Source: JBBIMP01 sp037444305
Lineage (GTDB): Bacteria > Acidobacteriota > UBA6911
Length of the DNA: 64,000 bases
Assembly: GCA_037444305.1 (NCBI GenBank)
Contig: JBBIMP010000027.1
Coordinates: 12,212 to 76,211, forward strand
Direction: 5' to 3'
This document shows, piece by piece, positions 52,407-61,830 of the stretch. A program made the translations under genes and the position numbers. How positions within the stretch are numbered: the stretch's first letter is position 1; the number at the start of each line of letters is the position of its first letter. The notes under the pieces were generated by a model that saw only the letters and a list, made by a program, of their open reading frames with translations, was not told the DNA's origin and did not search any database.

Positions 52407-54164
52407 ATGTCGAAGAGATGCATCATCCTGGGTTTGCTGTCGTTCGCGCTCCTTGCGGGGGCCTGCTCGCGCCCCCAGGCGGACGTGGTCCTGAAAAGCG
52501 GTGAAATCTACACCATGGAACCGGATTCGCCGTGGGCCACGGCCGTCGCCATCAGCGACAACCGGATCATCGCGGTGCTCGACAGCGACAAGGAAGCGGA
52601 CAGGTATGTCGGCCCCGGAACGACGGTGATTGACCTGGCGGGGCGGTTCGTTGTCCCGGGCTTCATCGACGGGCACACGCACTTCAGCGGCGCCGGCGGG
52701 CTGATCCACGGAGTCAATCTCATGACCGTCGCCGACGACGAGGGGCTGCGGCAGGAACTCCGGCGTGTCACGGGAATTGTGGGCGAAGGGGAATGGGTCA
52801 CGGGCGGTCTCTGGGGCGCATACGAGGAGTGGGCGCTGGGAGCGGCGGAAGCCGGGACGAAAAAGGGTGCCAGGTGGGAGCCGGGCCGCGACGGCATCGA
52901 TGAGATCACCGCCCGAAATCCGTGCCTGTTGAACAGCTTCGACCGGAAACTGTATCTCGCCAACACGGCCGCCCTGGATGCGGCCGGGCTGGCATCGGCA
53001 AAGCTCGAAGGTATGAAACTCGACCGGCAGGGGAAACCGACCGGACTGATCTATGCCGGTTCGCCCGCCCTGGAGAAGATTCGCGCTGTCATCAAGCCGA
53101 AATCCCCCGAACGTCTGCTCAATGAGAACCGCGCGGCGTTGAAGAGACTTGCAGAATCGGGAATCGTCGAAATCCACGACATCACCTCGGCCGAACAGAC
53201 CGAGCGCTTCGTCACGCTGCAGAACAGCGGCGAGCTCACGTGCCGCATATGGATGCGCCCCGACCTCAGTCGGGGGGAGGAACTGAAGGCGGCAGGCCTG
53301 ACCATGGGGATCCACCCGGTGACAAAACAGCGGGACCACTACCTTCGATATGGCGCCCTCAAGGGATACATCGACGGCATAATGGGCACCCACGGCGCAC
53401 TCTTCTTCGAACCTTACAGCGACCAGCCGAACAATTACGGCCACTACCGGCCGCACACCAGCGACGATCCCAAGCTGCTGGCGCCCAATATGCAGAAGAT
53501 GGACAACCTGATCCGTGTCGGCTACGAGGCCGGATTTGTCGCCAACGTTCACGCCATCGGCGACAAGGGCGTGGCGCTGATGCTGGACACCTACGAAAAG
53601 CTGATGAACGATCTGGGCCGAGACCTGTCCGGTTTCAGGGTCATCCATGCCCAGGTAATACGGGCGCAGGATTTTCCCCGCTTCCGCAAGCTCAACGTGA
53701 TTGCCGAGGTCAATCCCTATCACATATCCGACGACATGCGCTGGATGGAGGAACGGATCGGCCACGAGAGGTGCAAGGGAGCGTATGCCTTCAGGTCCCT
53801 GCTCGACAACGGCGCCATGCTTTCATTCGGCTCCGACTGGCCCGGGACGACGGCGGCGGAATACCATGTGCATCCCAAATACCTGATCCACGCCGCGGTC
53901 AACCGGACAACGCTGAAGGGAACTCCTGATGGCGGGTGGTTTCCGGAACAGAAGATATCCGTCGAGGAGGCGCTGAAGGCTTACACGATCAACAATGCGA
54001 TTGCCAGTTTCGATGGGGATATGCGCGGATCGGTCAAGGCAGGCAAGCTGGCGGACCTTACGGTATGCGACCGCAACCTGATCAAGATCGATCCGAAAAG
54101 CATTCTCGAGATGAACGTGGACATGACGATCGTGGACGGGAAGATCGTCTTCGAGCGCAAATAA
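52407..54164 (+). CDS. amidohydrolase (YtcJ-like, metal-dependent), probable lipoprotein
   Basis: A 585-residue exported amidohydrolase of the large family 3. A signal sequence ends LLAGACS and could be lipidated. Residues 25-75 form the beta-sandwich (VVLKSGEIYTMEPDSPWATA). VVPGFIDGHTHFSGAG gives the HxH metal site, followed by a conserved NVHAIGDKGVALMLDT with another metal His and a SFGSDWPGTTA block with the catalytic Asp. Substrate is unknown. The start follows GGAGGGGG by nine bases; the frame is open far upstream, but the extension is not coding. Confidence 0.9.
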   Translation: MSKRCIILGLLSFALLAGACSRPQADVVLKSGEIYTMEPDSPWATAVAISDNRIIAVLDSDKEADRYVGPGTTVIDLAGRFVVPGFIDGHTHFSGAGGLIHGVNLMTVADDEGLRQELRRVTGIVGEGEWVTGGLWGAYEEWALGAAEAGTKKGARWEPGRDGIDEITARNPCLLNSFDRKLYLANTAALDAAGLASAKLEGMKLDRQGKPTGLIYAGSPALEKIRAVIKPKSPERLLNENRAALKRLAESGIVEIHDITSAEQTERFVTLQNSGELTCRIWMRPDLSRGEELKAAGLTMGIHPVTKQRDHYLRYGALKGYIDGIMGTHGALFFEPYSDQPNNYGHYRPHTSDDPKLLAPNMQKMDNLIRVGYEAGFVANVHAIGDKGVALMLDTYEKLMNDLGRDLSGFRVIHAQVIRAQDFPRFRKLNVIAEVNPYHISDDMRWMEERIGHERCKGAYAFRSLLDNGAMLSFGSDWPGTTAAEYHVHPKYLIHAAVNRTTLKGTPDGGWFPEQKISVEEALKAYTINNAIASFDGDMRGSVKAGKLADLTVCDRNLIKIDPKSILEMNVDMTIVDGKIVFERK

Positions 54165-54241
54165 ATGCAAACCACCAAGGCGCCAAGGCTACAAAGCATT
54201 CACAGTGTAGCTGCGATCGAGGAAGGCGTCATTGAGGATCC

Positions 54242-54277
54242 GCGGCAAATGGAGCCGCGAACGCAAGTGAGCGGTCA
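54242..54277 (+). repeat. dispersed repeat, copy B (partial)
   Basis: A 36-base unit identical to the start of copy C at 54352-54387 except for one base, 110 bases apart in direct orientation. Only the first third of the repeat is present. Confidence 0.75.
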
Positions 54278-54351
54278 TGTGTCCCCGCCGGCAAGCAGGA
54301 TCGGCATAAACAGCAGCGTGGAGCCAACGAGGAAAGCCGAATTGAGGGAAT

Positions 54352-54463
54352 GCGGCAAACGGAGCCGCGAACGCAAGTGAGCGGTCAGGCAACCCAGTCA
54401 AGCAACGCAACCCGTCGCTGCCGCTCCGGGCTCCGCGAGCTCCCGGCCGGCAAGCATAACCGA
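54352..54463 (+). repeat. dispersed repeat, copy C (fullest)
   Basis: The best copy, about 112 bases. It aligns with copy A at 32977-33090 over its full length and with copy D at 61831-61907 on the opposite strand over about 77 bases. Confidence 0.8.
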
Positions 54464-54516
54464 CAGATATGGCCGCGTAGAGCCCTTGCCGTTGTGTTTT
54501 TTCACGGGAAGCGGAT

Positions 54517-54759
54517 TCATTCCTGCGGGCCGTACATCTGGTCGGGCCGCAGAATTTCGGGGAACCGGTGCCTCAGGCGACAGCGGGCTTCGTAGCACAG
54601 ATGGCACGCGTCCGCGTAAGCCTCATCGTGGGCCAGGCCGTATTTCCGCACCAGCCCTACGGGCCCTTCTTCCACCAGAGGGCCGAAAACGGGGTGGTTT
54701 TCCGGGGAGTAGTTTTCGCAGATCTCCGCCAGCGGCGCCGTCAATCCGGTGAGGTTCAT
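54517..54759 (-). pseudogene. radical SAM protein, C-terminal fragment
   Basis: An 80-residue frame resembling the tail of a radical SAM/SPASM protein: GLTAPLAEICENYSPENHPV, then YADACHLCYEARCRLRHRF and the terminal PEILRPDQMYGPQE. The CX2C pair fits an auxiliary cluster. The catalytic domain is missing and no ribosome site precedes it. It lies seven bases after an S9 peptidase stop. A small standalone protein is the alternative. Confidence 0.5.
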
Positions 54760-54765
54760 GGTGCT

Positions 54766-56766
54766 TCACCGCCAGAAGTCTTCGAATGACTTTTCTTCGC
54801 CGTTAATCCACTTCTCGAACCACCAGATGTTGCCCCGCGCCACATCGACTCGCAGTCGTGGTTCCTGCGGCGTGTGGGGCGTTCTTGGATAAACCACCAT
54901 CATGGCGGGGACTCCCAGGTCCTTCAGCGCCTGGTAGTAGATCAGTCCCTGCGAGAGGGGCACCCGGTCGTCCGCCTCCCCGTGCTGGATCAGCGCCGGT
55001 GTCCTGGCCTTCTGGACGTGGGACATCGGATTGTGCGCGTGGTAGAGATCCTGGGCCTTGTATGGGAGCGCGGCAAAATAGCTCGGTATGAAGCCCGGGA
55101 TGTCGGATGTCCCCTGGAAGGTGAAAAGGTCGGTCACGGGCGCGCCGATGCTTGCCGCCTTGAAGCGGCTGGTCTGGGTAATCGCCCAGCTGGTCATGAA
55201 TCCGCCATAACTCCACCCCATGAGGCCCAGCTTGTCAGGGTCGGCGATCCCTTGCCGGACCAGCTCATCGATCCCCGACTTGATATCCAGGTAGTCCATG
55301 CCTCCCCAGTCGGCGCGGTTCGCCTGCCGGAACGATTCCCCGTAAGCGCCGCTCCCCCTGGGATTCGGACGCAGCACGGCAAATCCTCTGGCCGCAAAAA
55401 CGTGCGCCGGGTAAATGTAGGCCAGGTAGCCCATGTACTGCTGGTCGAAAAAGCTCGCAGGCCCGCCGTGGACGAACGTCAAGAGCGGGTAGCGCCGATC
55501 CGCCTGGTATCCCAGCGGCAGGGTCAGCAGTCCCTCGATCTGGAGGCCATCCTTCGGATTTTTCCAGCGGATCAGGCGGGTTTCCCCGAGCCTCTTTTTT
55601 TTCAAGCTTGCGTTCTCCTCGCTGATCTGCAAAGGCCGGAACAGTCCGAGCGAAGAGACAAACAGCTCCGGCGCCGAGGTCAGATTCTGGTACACGAATA
55701 CCGCGCGGTCATGCCGCAGATCGAAATGGGCGTTTTGAATCACGCCCTGCACACGGGTGAGGTCCTCGAAGTCTTTGCCCTCAATACCGACGCGGAAGAT
55801 CTGCGCAGTGGTATTCCATGGCCCGTTGAAAACCAGTCCGCTGGAATCGGGCTGCCAGGCGAACGCACCGGGAGAGCGATTGTAATCGCCCGAAACGACC
55901 CTCGCCTCTCCGCCATCGGCGCCGACGACGGCCAGGTGCGTGTCGGCTGCCCAGTCGACCCGTCCCCTTCCACTGAGGAAGGCAATCCACTTGCCGTCCG
56001 GCGAATATTGTGGATTCCTGTCTATTCCGGGCCGGACCACGATGGGGCGGAGTTCCCCTCCGGCCGCAGAAACCGTGTAAATGTCCGAGTTGTAGTTGTC
56101 GGGCACGCGCGGCGTGGGGCAGCGGGTTACAGCAAATGCGGAACCGTCAGGCGACCACGCAAAGTCCATGATGCTGAATCCGCCGGATGTGACCTGCCGC
56201 ATCTCCCGGGTTCGGATGTCGATGGCGTGGAGATGCGAATGCCGGATCCCTTCGTCCAGCACCCGTGCGTCATTTCGGGTGTTTCTTCTCTCGCGGTCGC
56301 GGTCCGACTCCGGCTCGCGCATGAGAAAGGCTATGCTCGAACCGTCAGGCGACCATTCAAAGTCCGTGAGTGTCCCTTTTGCGTCTGTCAACCGCCACGC
56401 TTCACCGGCCGAGGTGGGGATCAGCCAGACCTGGGTGGAGCCTTCACGGTTGGAAAGAAACGCGAGCAATCTGCCGTCCGGGGACCAGCGGGGGTTGTTC
56501 TCATTGTGGGGGCCCCCCGCAAGCCGTATCCTGTTCCGTCCGTGCCTGTCCACTACCCAGACATCGGCGTTGTAGAGACTTCTGTCCCAGTCGGTTGACG
56601 AAATCACGTAGGCAATGCGCTCGCCGTCCGGCGACAGTCGCGGGCTGGAAAAAGTCTTGAGTGCCACGTAATCTTCGATCGTCAATGGACCTGCCTGACC
56701 GGCGGCATCGCCGGGCAGGCAGAGCATCATCAGTGATGCAAAGACAAACAGGCCTGAGCTGCGCAT
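54766..56766 (-). CDS. S9-family prolyl oligopeptidase (exported)
   Basis: A 666-residue peptidase. Signal peptide about 1-22 (ending GDAAGQA). An N-terminal beta-propeller (30-390) has repeated WSPDG(S/R) blades. The alpha/beta hydrolase domain contains LMGWSYGGFM with Ser519, then ADDRVPLSQ (acid) and PHTPQEPR (His). These enzymes cut short peptides, often after proline or acylated residues, in the periplasm. ATG 56766 gives the signal peptide; the frame is open to 57300 but that extension covers a glycosyltransferase remnant on the other strand. Confidence 0.92.
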   Translation of the reverse strand: MRSSGLFVFASLMMLCLPGDAAGQAGPLTIEDYVALKTFSSPRLSPDGERIAYVISSTDWDRSLYNADVWVVDRHGRNRIRLAGGPHNENNPRWSPDGRLLAFLSNREGSTQVWLIPTSAGEAWRLTDAKGTLTDFEWSPDGSSIAFLMREPESDRDRERRNTRNDARVLDEGIRHSHLHAIDIRTREMRQVTSGGFSIMDFAWSPDGSAFAVTRCPTPRVPDNYNSDIYTVSAAGGELRPIVVRPGIDRNPQYSPDGKWIAFLSGRGRVDWAADTHLAVVGADGGEARVVSGDYNRSPGAFAWQPDSSGLVFNGPWNTTAQIFRVGIEGKDFEDLTRVQGVIQNAHFDLRHDRAVFVYQNLTSAPELFVSSLGLFRPLQISEENASLKKKRLGETRLIRWKNPKDGLQIEGLLTLPLGYQADRRYPLLTFVHGGPASFFDQQYMGYLAYIYPAHVFAARGFAVLRPNPRGSGAYGESFRQANRADWGGMDYLDIKSGIDELVRQGIADPDKLGLMGWSYGGFMTSWAITQTSRFKAASIGAPVTDLFTFQGTSDIPGFIPSYFAALPYKAQDLYHAHNPMSHVQKARTPALIQHGEADDRVPLSQGLIYYQALKDLGVPAMMVVYPRTPHTPQEPRLRVDVARGNIWWFEKWINGEEKSFEDFWR

Positions 56767-56967
56767 TTTCCCTCCACGGTCAGGGATTGAACCCCGTGCG
56801 GCACGGCACCTTCGCGTGCCTGGTTTCGACAGTCCAAGTCCGCGGCGGCGGCTTAACGCCACCGGAACGCGGATTTCATATTGGCTTCGTGCACGTGGGA
56901 GCATATCATCCTGCGGGGAATTTTTGGGAAACAGCTTTCCGGCTGCCGACCCGGATGGCATCACCGA

Positions 56968-57435
56968 ATGGAAATAGGAATCTATACCGAGTGTCTCTCG
57001 CGCAGGCCCACAGGGATCGAGGTCATGGCGCGGGTTCTGGCGGACGGCCTCGTCGCCGGCGGGCAGTCCGTGACCTGTTTCCACTCCAGCAGCCATGCAC
57101 ATCCCAAAATCCCGGGTGTCAGGCATCGACTTTTCGGGCCGGCGCCGCCATTGCCCGCCTATCAGGGGTTTGGCCTGCCCGTACTCGAAGCCATGGCTTC
57201 CGGTGCCCCGGTGGTCACCTCGGCGAATTCCGCACTCAGGGAGGTCGTTGGCGATGCCGGCATTCTCGTCGACTCGGCCAACGACGATGCGATCGCGCAT
57301 GGCATATTGGAGATCCTCGAGAACGACGCCCTCGCCAGGCGCCTGTCCCTAGACGGATTGGAGCGATCACGGCGCTTTGACCGTGAAACTATGATTGCCT
57401 CGATTCTGGATCTGTACCGGGAGGTGGCGGATTGA
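56968..57435 (+). pseudogene. GT4 glycosyltransferase, internally deleted
   Basis: A 155-residue frame that looks intact at both ends. Residues 1-64 are a GT4/GT1-type N-terminus (MEIGIYTECLSRRPTGIEVM). Residues 65-155 are the sugar-nucleotide C-terminal part (YQGFGLPVLEAMASGAPVVT, then GDAGILVD). About 200 residues that normally lie between (the first Rossmann domain and hinge) are absent, yet the frame is kept. Catalysis is very unlikely. The tail abuts the 12-codon start of a GT2-like gene. Confidence 0.7.
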
Positions 57436-57468
57436 GGGCCAGCATCATCATCGTCAACACTGTTTCTC
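57433..57468 (+). pseudogene. GT2 glycosyltransferase, first codons only
   Basis: After an ATTGAGG junction the frame reads LRASIIIVNT, the opening of a GT2 glycosyltransferase (A-S-I-I-I-V-N), before a stop 13 codons in. The overlap with the GT4 stop is the normal arrangement of neighbouring glycosyltransferases, so the break point is right after this start. Confidence 0.4.
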
Positions 57469-57469
57469 T

Positions 57470-57757
57470 TTGAATTTCGATCTGGTGGAACTGATCCGGC
57501 TTGACAAATGCCAGAACGAGGTTGAGCGGACTCTGCAGTACGAGCGGGAGGCGGAGCTCTATCGGAGCATTGAGCGCGTGAAGCGCCGCATTGAAGTGGT
57601 CACGCCGGCCAACCGATTTGCCGGCAGGAGGGCTCTGTATGGCCGGAATGGAGAATTCTGCATCTTTCGCCACGCGGGCGCCCACGTCCGAATGAACGGT
57701 GCCGTCACGCCCTGTCCCTTCGGCTTTGCGGCGCACGACTTCGGCAGCATCCTCGAC
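57470..57757 (+). pseudogene. radical SAM/SPASM protein, C-terminal fragment
   Basis: The frame reads LNFDLVELIRLDKCQNEVER and then GEFCIFRHAGAHVRMNGAVT with PCPFGFA, which fits a SPASM domain (C-x-n-G-x-V-x-P-C). The radical SAM core is missing. Together with the GT4 and GT2 pieces it looks like a polysaccharide or peptide-modification cluster reduced by deletion. Confidence 0.5.
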
Positions 57758-57767
57758 TGTAAGCTAT

Positions 57768-60017
57768 TCAGCGCGCTATCAGCCGCTCGGGGTGCATGAC
57801 GAGATTCTCGATGAAAAACTCCATCATGCGGGCATTGTTGATTCCGCCGTGCCCCAGGTCCGGCCCCACCTGCACCTCGAAGCTTTTGCCGCCGGTCGTC
57901 GCCCCCGGTCCTCCGGGCATGCCTGCGGGAGGGGCGCCGCCCTCCCGACCGAAGGTCTGCAGCGCACGGATGAGCTGCATCGTGTTGTTCGGGTGGACGT
58001 TGTTGTCCGCGGTCCCGAAATAGAGCAGCAGCCGGCCCCGGAGGTTTTTCACGTAGTTGACGACGTTGCCGGCGTCGTAGCCCTCCTTGTTCTCCTGCGG
58101 GATCCACATATAGCGCTCGGTATAGATCGTGTCGTAGTTCCGCCAGTCCGTGGGCGCAGAGGAGGCGACCGCGGCCTGGAAAACGTCGGGGTGCCGCATG
58201 AGCTGCATCGCGGCCGTGTACCCGCCATAGGAGGTGCCGTAGATCCCAACCCGTCCCTTGTCGAAATACGGCCTGTCCCAGAGCGCTTTGATGCCCTCGG
58301 CCATGTCGTCCATCTCCGTCTGGCCGAGCTTGAGGTAGATGGAATCCAGCGTGCGTTTGCCCATCCCGGGGGCCGCGCGTGAACCGACGTTCACCACGAG
58401 GAAGCCGTACTCCGTCTGCGGATTCGGCGTGGTGAAGTTCTCCGTGGGCACGCCGCTGCCGGAGGCGGGGCCTCCGTAGACCGGCACCAGCGTCGGATAC
58501 TTTTTCGACGGATCGAAATTGGAAGGAAAGGCAATGGTCCCGTAAAGCGTCGTCTGGCCGTCGGCCGCCTTGTAGGAAAACATCTCGACCTTCCGGAGGC
58601 CGAGCTTTTCGAACCTGGCGAGGTCGCTCTGTGCCAGTTCCGCGACCGCCTTCCCGGACATGTCCATCAACCGCGCGGCGGGCGGCTGGTTGTGCGTCTG
58701 ATAGACGTCGGTAAAGTACCTGTTGTCGGGCGAGATGGTCACCGCGTGGTTGTATTTCGGGTCTGTGAGCCGCACGTCCCCCTTCCCGTCGAGCCCCACG
58801 CGGTGCAGCTGCAGCTTCATGTGATTGTCGCCGTCGCGCGCCATGTAAAACATGACGCCGGCTGCCTCATCCACCTTGACGATGGCCCCGGCCTCGAAGC
58901 CTGCGTGGCTTGTGATCGGGTTGATCAGTCTTCCGGAAAGGTCGCAGAGGTAGTAGTTGTTCCAGCCGTTTCTCTCCGACTGCCAGATGAACCGCCGGTT
59001 GTCGGCCAGGAAGCGCATCTGGGGGCGGTTCGAGACCCACCCGGTCGGCCACTCCTCCCGCACGATCACCCGGCATTTCGTGGTTGCCGGGCTGCAGGCG
59101 ATGAACTCCATGACGTTCTGCCGGCGGTTGGTGCGGTTCAGCAGCACTTCGGAACCGTCGGGCGACCAGCGCACATTGTAGACATAGTGGCCGAGAACAT
59201 CGTTCTGGGAAAACGGCCGGCCGTCGCGCACGTCCAGCATGACCGTCTGCTTCGACTCCAGGTCGTAGACCAGGATCTCGGCGATCGGGTTGTCGGTCCC
59301 TGCCTTCGGGTAGGCCTCGATGTCCATCCGGCTCTGGATCTTCGTCTGGTCCAGCTGGAGGAAATAGTCCTGCACCGGACTCTCGTCGAAGCGGTAAAAG
59401 GCGATCTTCTTCCCGTCCGGGGACCACCAGATCGCGGTGGTCTGGCTCAGCTCTTCGCCGTAGACCCAGCTCCCGATGCCGTACTTGATCCGCTCCTTTT
59501 CGTTGCCGCCGGTTGTAACGGCGACCTCGCCGGATCCGTCGGCGTTGCTGAGGTAGAGGTTGCGGTCGCGGTGGAAGGCCTTCATGCTCATGTCGGGTGA
59601 CGGTTCGCAGGTACTCTGCCTTCCGCGCTCCACCCGCGCCTGTCCGCAGGGATTGGGCGGACCGCCGGCAGGAGTCGGCGCCTGCCCGCCGCGTCCCATG
59701 GCGGCAAGCATGCCGCGTCCCGGGCCGGAGGACGCCGGCGCATCGCCGGTCACGGTCGCCTGGAGTGCCGCAATGTCAAATCGCCAGGCCTTCCCGCCGG
59801 AGGCATAGGTGAACGATGCGCTGTCTTCGGCCCAGGCGATGTTGGCCGCCGCCGGGGCCACGACAGGACCGCCCTGCAGCGCGGCCTGCATTTTCGTGAA
59901 TTGCCCGTAGCCGGGCATGGCCGGCAGGCGGTCCTGGGCGCCCACAGGCAGGCAGGCGAGCATGAGCAGAACGGTAGTCAGGATTACGTGGGTTTGGCAG
60001 CAGAATCGAAATTGCAT
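57768..60017 (-). CDS. S9-family dipeptidyl peptidase IV-like (exported)
   Basis: A 749-residue enzyme. Signal peptide about 1-27 (ending LPVGAQ). Residues 120-470 are the beta-propeller (GSWVYGEELSQTTAIWWSPD, a DPP4-like glutamate loop). The hydrolase domain carries YGTSYGGYTA with Ser596, then GTADNNVHP (acid) and LGHGGIN (His). The Glu-containing YGEEL region is the dipeptidyl-peptidase specificity mark. It would release N-terminal X-Pro or X-Ala dipeptides. ATG 60017 gives the signal peptide; the extension upstream is not coding. Confidence 0.93.
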   Translation of the reverse strand: MQFRFCCQTHVILTTVLLMLACLPVGAQDRLPAMPGYGQFTKMQAALQGGPVVAPAAANIAWAEDSASFTYASGGKAWRFDIAALQATVTGDAPASSGPGRGMLAAMGRGGQAPTPAGGPPNPCGQARVERGRQSTCEPSPDMSMKAFHRDRNLYLSNADGSGEVAVTTGGNEKERIKYGIGSWVYGEELSQTTAIWWSPDGKKIAFYRFDESPVQDYFLQLDQTKIQSRMDIEAYPKAGTDNPIAEILVYDLESKQTVMLDVRDGRPFSQNDVLGHYVYNVRWSPDGSEVLLNRTNRRQNVMEFIACSPATTKCRVIVREEWPTGWVSNRPQMRFLADNRRFIWQSERNGWNNYYLCDLSGRLINPITSHAGFEAGAIVKVDEAAGVMFYMARDGDNHMKLQLHRVGLDGKGDVRLTDPKYNHAVTISPDNRYFTDVYQTHNQPPAARLMDMSGKAVAELAQSDLARFEKLGLRKVEMFSYKAADGQTTLYGTIAFPSNFDPSKKYPTLVPVYGGPASGSGVPTENFTTPNPQTEYGFLVVNVGSRAAPGMGKRTLDSIYLKLGQTEMDDMAEGIKALWDRPYFDKGRVGIYGTSYGGYTAAMQLMRHPDVFQAAVASSAPTDWRNYDTIYTERYMWIPQENKEGYDAGNVVNYVKNLRGRLLLYFGTADNNVHPNNTMQLIRALQTFGREGGAPPAGMPGGPGATTGGKSFEVQVGPDLGHGGINNARMMEFFIENLVMHPERLIAR

Positions 60018-60232
60018 GTATCTTCCTCCTGGACGCCGACATCGCCCTGTTTTCGGGTGCACAGCATACCACCATTGTCCACACCTGCGCCCGTGTTAGC
60101 GATTCATCGTCTGCCCGGATTCGGGCGCGTCGGCGGCCTTCTGCCCGTGACGAGCGGATCCCGGCAAGCTCTGCTTTTTTTGCAGCCGCTTGACCTAGAA
60201 TCCGCTGCCGCTCCTTGTTGAGGAGGCAGGGC

Positions 60233-60358
60233 CGCGAGCATCCCGATGGCGTTCTTGCTGTCGTTTTCCGTGGGCACGACGAAGGGGGTCCGGAAGCCAC
60301 TCCAGTCGAAGGAGCTGCAGAGGATCGACTCGGTGGGGTCGTAGTTCGGGTATCGGAT
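60233..60358 (-). pseudogene. L-fucose isomerase fragment
   Basis: On the minus strand the frame reads RYPNYDPTESILCSSFDW, then SGFRTPFVVPTENDSKNAIG, closely matching the C-terminal half of L-fucose/D-arabinose isomerases. About 42 codons remain; at about 60350 it is cut by the transposase gene on the other strand. It suggests a former fucose pathway near galK. Confidence 0.65.
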
Positions 60359-61228
60359 GCCGAGGTGGCCCGGGTGGCCGGTCGCATTCACCGCCGTGTC
60401 GGCAGCCTGCTGGAGCGCCGGGGCCTGGGATCGCAAGCCGATCCGGAAGAAGCCGACACTCTCCTGCATGATCAGCCGCTGCCGGCCGAACTGTATAGTG
60501 CCTCGGTCGCCGGCAGGGTAGCCACCGGGCCGCGTGCAGGGCGTCGTCTGGCGAAGGTGGGCGACGAGGTCGACGCGGAAGATCTTGCCGCCCTGTCCGG
60601 GCGCCGCTGCGCGGTAGTTGCCGGCTTCAGCGTGCATGCCGATGTTTCCATCCCGGCACGCGATCGGATGCGTTTGGAGCGTCTCGCGCGTTATGCCGGG
60701 CGTCCTCCGCTGGCGACCGAAAGGCTGTCGCTTCTGCCCGACGGCAGGCTGCGGTATCGCCTCAAGCGCCGTTGGCACGACGGCGCCAGCCGCCTGATAT
60801 TCGAGCCCTTGGACCTGGTGGCCAAGCTCGCCGCGCTTGTTCCCCCGCCCCGCTTCAACCTGGTTCGCTATCACGGGGTGCTGGCGCCTTCAGCAGGCTG
60901 GAGACCGCTTGTCGTTCCCTCTGACCCGGAAGGGGACAATCCCCACCCTCACCCCGAGTGTCCTGCTGGAAAGCAGGCTGCCAATATCAAGCTGCAGCAG
61001 TATGGAAAAGGCCGGGGACGCAACTACTCATGGGCCCAGTTGATGCGCCGGGTGTTTGCCATTGATGTCTTGCAGTGCCCGGCTTGCCACGGCCGAATGA
61101 GAATAGTTGCCGCGATTCAAGCTCCCGAGGTGATACGGAAGATACTGCAATGCCTTGGCCTGCCGGCCCGCCCGCCGCCCCTGGCACGGGCGCTGCCGGA
61201 TCAGGAGATAGAGGAGCTGTACCATTGA
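60350..61228 (+). mobile_element. IS91-family transposase, 5'-truncated
   Basis: About 290 residues of an IS91/Y2-type (HUH) transposase: EVARVAGRIHRRVGSLLERR, then ERLARYAGRPPLATERLSLL, LIFEPLDLVAKLAALVPPPR with NLVRYHGVLAP, and a C-terminal AIDVLQCPACHGRMRIVAAI. The N-terminal zinc finger and the first catalytic part are missing, replaced by fucose-isomerase sequence. The remaining C-terminal half holds the HYHGVLAP-type tyrosine region. It cannot transpose by itself. Its stop at 61228 looks native. Confidence 0.8.
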
Positions 61229-61445
61229 TGAGCAGGAGGCGGACCCGCTAATCTGCCCGGTAGGGAGAGGTGTGCAGGAATACCTTCCCCGCAAGCGCGC
61301 TTTTGGCTGCAATCCTCTCTGAGCTTGAATGGGCGTTTCGGCAGATGGGGGCACAGGGGCCGAAGGCGACATAAGATCCCCTTATCGGAAGCGGCAGCGA
61401 TGCCGCCCGCGGAGGGATCGGCGCCAAAACGGCAGCTTGTTTTTC

Positions 61446-61745
61446 TTATCCGTTGGAAGTCGTGTTGGGAAGGTGACAGAAGAACGCCTCCACATTTTCT
61501 CCGACCCGCCGCAGGATGGCGGGCAGCTCGGAGTCATCGGGCGCCATGGTCAGGTTCTTTTTCAGTTCGGGAAAGGACTGCAGCAGTTCTTCAGGAGAGA
61601 GATCGACGACGCTGCGGGCGCCCATATATATTTGCAGCTCGGGCATCAGCTGCGCCTGGGTTTTCAGGGCACCGGCCGGATACTGGCCGCTGGCCGTCCC
61701 GATTAAAAAGAAGAATGACGCAAGCCGCCTGCCGAGGTTCGTCAC
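61446..61745 (-). pseudogene. acidobacterial exported protein, N-terminal remnant
   Basis: A 99-residue frame with a signal-like N-terminus (SFFFLIGTASGQYPA). The tail LLQSFPELKKNLTMAPDDSE and RVGENVEAFFCHLPNTTS resembles the opening of an acidobacterial secreted family that normally continues for several hundred residues. It stops right after NTTSNG, so the rest has been lost or replaced. Function unknown. Confidence 0.5.
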
Positions 61746-61830
61746 GCCGACCCCCTGTTATAAGCATCACATTACCCCGCCCTGGGAGAGACTTCCACTA
61801 TGCCTGCCAGAAGGCAGTCAGCGGAGTATG

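Larger units (their letters stand above)
54165..54516. other. intergenic region filled by dispersed repeats
   Basis: About 350 bases between the amidohydrolase and a radical SAM fragment. It begins with a CACCAAGGCGCCAAGG-type tract and then carries repeat copies B (54242-54277) and C (54352-54463). No gene is recognised. Confidence 0.6.

Noticed and set aside
54165..54595. Small plus-strand frames within the repeats (for example starting MRQTEPRTQVSG)
   Set aside because: They arise from the dispersed repeat itself, which also translates similarly at 32977-33066; no ribosome site or conserved product.
56767..57300. N-terminal extension of the S9 peptidase gene
   Set aside because: The extension has no signal sequence and overlaps a glycosyltransferase remnant on the other strand; the ATG at 56766 begins a proper signal peptide.
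60104..60874. 256-codon minus-strand frame over the IS91 region
   Set aside because: Only its last part (60233-60358) has homology, to fucose isomerase; the rest is antisense to the transposase.
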